From IMG/VR virus record IMGVR_UViG_3300010373_000030, positions 1 to 36,657 of that record: a stretch of DNA of 36,657 nucleotides; one strand, given 5' to 3'. The DNA is from a virus. The position numbers were made by a program, and so were the translations under genes. The notes under the pieces are model-generated. The model was not told the DNA's origin and ran no database searches. It saw nothing but the letters and a program-made list of their open reading frames with translations. Positions 35,861-36,657 of the stretch are shown here, in pieces. Each line of letters starts with the position of its first letter. Within the stretch, counting starts at the first letter, position 1.

Positions 35861-35995
35861 TTATTCTTGTTCTTCACTCTTAGGCGAATTAGCCATAAGT
35901 GTCAAAAGAACCCAACACCCTGATCCAGTCAGCCAAACAAGAAAGCACACGGCGGCAAGGATGCATATGTTTTCTATGAAAGCCCATTTAGTCAT
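35861..35995 (-). CDS. 44-aa membrane micro-protein, last leftward gene
   Basis: Read leftwards, ATG at 35995 overlaps the previous stop (ATGA) and TAA is at 35861-35863. It holds one or two hydrophobic stretches (ENICILAAVCFLVWLTG; WVLLTLM) followed by a charged tail (NSPKSEEQE). It ends 7 bases from the end of the rightward spanin gene, so the two operons converge tail to tail with no visible terminator. No family recognised; a small inner-membrane protein. Confidence 0.6.
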   Translation of the reverse strand: MTKWAFIENICILAAVCFLVWLTGSGCWVLLTLMANSPKSEEQE

Positions 35996-36591
35996 CGCCC
36001 CACCTCCCCGCGCCAAGAAGACATGGCTTCATCGATAACTTCATCCCATTTGGCGTTCCTGTGACCAGTGATTAGGTCACATAGTCCATCAGACCACGGC
36101 GTATCACGAATAAAACGATACCTCGCCGCATCTGCATCCCGCGACGCGTCGGGCTTAGCGGTATCGTTGGCGAAGGATTGAATAGTCTCGTCGATAGCGG
36201 CTAACTCGCTGCGAGTCATATAGACAAGATTCGATGACGGCCCTTCAGAGTACGATCCGTCCGGATGCTTAACGTAATACGTTGGCTGGATGCTCGGACT
36301 AACAGGAGCGCGAGAAACGAACCATTCCAATGCATCACGCACAAGCTTCTTGGTTGGGTGTGACTGACCAATTCGATTCCAAAAATCGTTAACCACACCC
36401 TCATCCGCCCCCTCACCCGGCTGCGGCGCGGCTTCGAGCATGGCGGACCAGATTCGACAATTGCGTGTGTTGTGAGACTCGCATAGACCGTTCGTCTCAA
36501 TCGCGTCATCGAATGTCGAATCAATCATTTTTGGCGTAGCCACCACCGGCACAAGACGCCACTCGTTCTCGTTGTAGGTCACAGTGCGCAT
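35992..36591 (-). CDS. Hypothetical phage protein (ARYRFIRD-type C-terminus), 199 aa
   Basis: Starts inside the terminal repeat at ATG 36591. The N-terminus (MRTVTYNENEWRLVPVVATPKMIDS) and the middle (YYVKHPDGSYSEGPSSNLVYMTR) look modular; the end (AARYRFIRDTPWSDGLCDLITGHRNAKWDEVIDEAMSS) is a signature of phage hypotheticals found in leftward early operons of many proteobacterial phages. Such proteins often consist of short reusable modules fused in various orders. Function unknown. Confidence 0.75.
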   Translation of the reverse strand: MRTVTYNENEWRLVPVVATPKMIDSTFDDAIETNGLCESHNTRNCRIWSAMLEAAPQPGEGADEGVVNDFWNRIGQSHPTKKLVRDALEWFVSRAPVSPSIQPTYYVKHPDGSYSEGPSSNLVYMTRSELAAIDETIQSFANDTAKPDASRDADAARYRFIRDTPWSDGLCDLITGHRNAKWDEVIDEAMSSWRGEVGR

Positions 36592-36657
36592 GATTGCTCC
36601 GGAAGTTCTGGTATCGGGAGATAATGAGTTGGCTTGTTCTCTGCCGAGAATCCGGCC
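36535..36657. repeat. Terminal direct repeat, right copy (123 bp)
   Basis: Identical to bases 1-123, confirming that the window ends overlap. The complete version of the gene starting at 36591 is on this side. Confidence 0.95.

Overview
The window is a complete short-tailed (P22-like podovirus) phage genome, assembled as a circle. The first 123 bases recur exactly as the last 123, and one leftward gene (36591 down to 35992) begins inside this repeat, so the non-redundant length is about 36,534 bp. Genes are very dense and most start on the stop codon of the gene before (ATGA, GTGA, TGATG or TAATG overlaps). The morphogenesis genes are recognisably P22-type: terminase, portal, scaffold, coat, gp4-like and gp10-like connector/plug, three ejection proteins. 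The lysis cassette is holin, GH19 lysin and nested Rz/Rz1. This points to a phage of a Gram-negative host, probably a proteobacterium; I cannot name the host. No integrase was found.

Layout. (1) A leftward operon starts at about 6.0 kb, runs to position 1 and continues from 36.6 to 35.86 kb. It holds ERF-type annealing and NinB-like recombination proteins, a Cys-rich XRE-type regulator and many small proteins, several with zinc-binding cysteines. (2) At 5979-6097 there is a divergent control region with two face-to-face sigma70-type promoters and a palindromic operator on the leftward -10. (3) A rightward early operon covers 6.1-12.7 kb: a Cro-like regulator, a Ref-type HNH nuclease, DUF551-type proteins, a FinO/ProQ-domain RNA chaperone behind a structured leader, a replication protein with an origin-like repeat cluster, a PD-(D/E)XK nuclease and two membrane micro-proteins. 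(4) About 870 bp without protein genes (12684-13553) holds tRNA-Ala(UGC), tRNA-Pro(UGG), a tRNA-Ser-like fold and several long inverted repeats. (5) The rightward late region (13.55-35.85 kb) carries packaging, capsid, ejection, fibre and lysis genes.

Most notable observations. A C4-like arrangement precedes the FinO/ProQ gene: a nested-stem leader RNA has a loop that pairs over 23 consecutive positions (three G-U) with the ribosome-binding region of that gene. Two sequences match the chromosomal ParB site parS (TGTTNCACGTGNAACA), one between genes and one inside the portal gene. The structured noncoding island mixes real and degenerate tRNA elements. A hypervariable-looking Ala/Asp/Tyr triplet repeat lies in an early gene, and a 2-oxoglutarate hydroxylase-like gene sits among the virion genes.

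Inferred workflow: early rightward products handle replication initiation and regulation. The leftward operon supplies recombination and host-takeover small proteins. The late operon packages DNA (TerS/TerL) into a P22-like procapsid, closes the head with the gp4/gp10-like proteins, loads ejection proteins (one with an M15 peptidase domain) and releases virions through holin, lysin and spanins.
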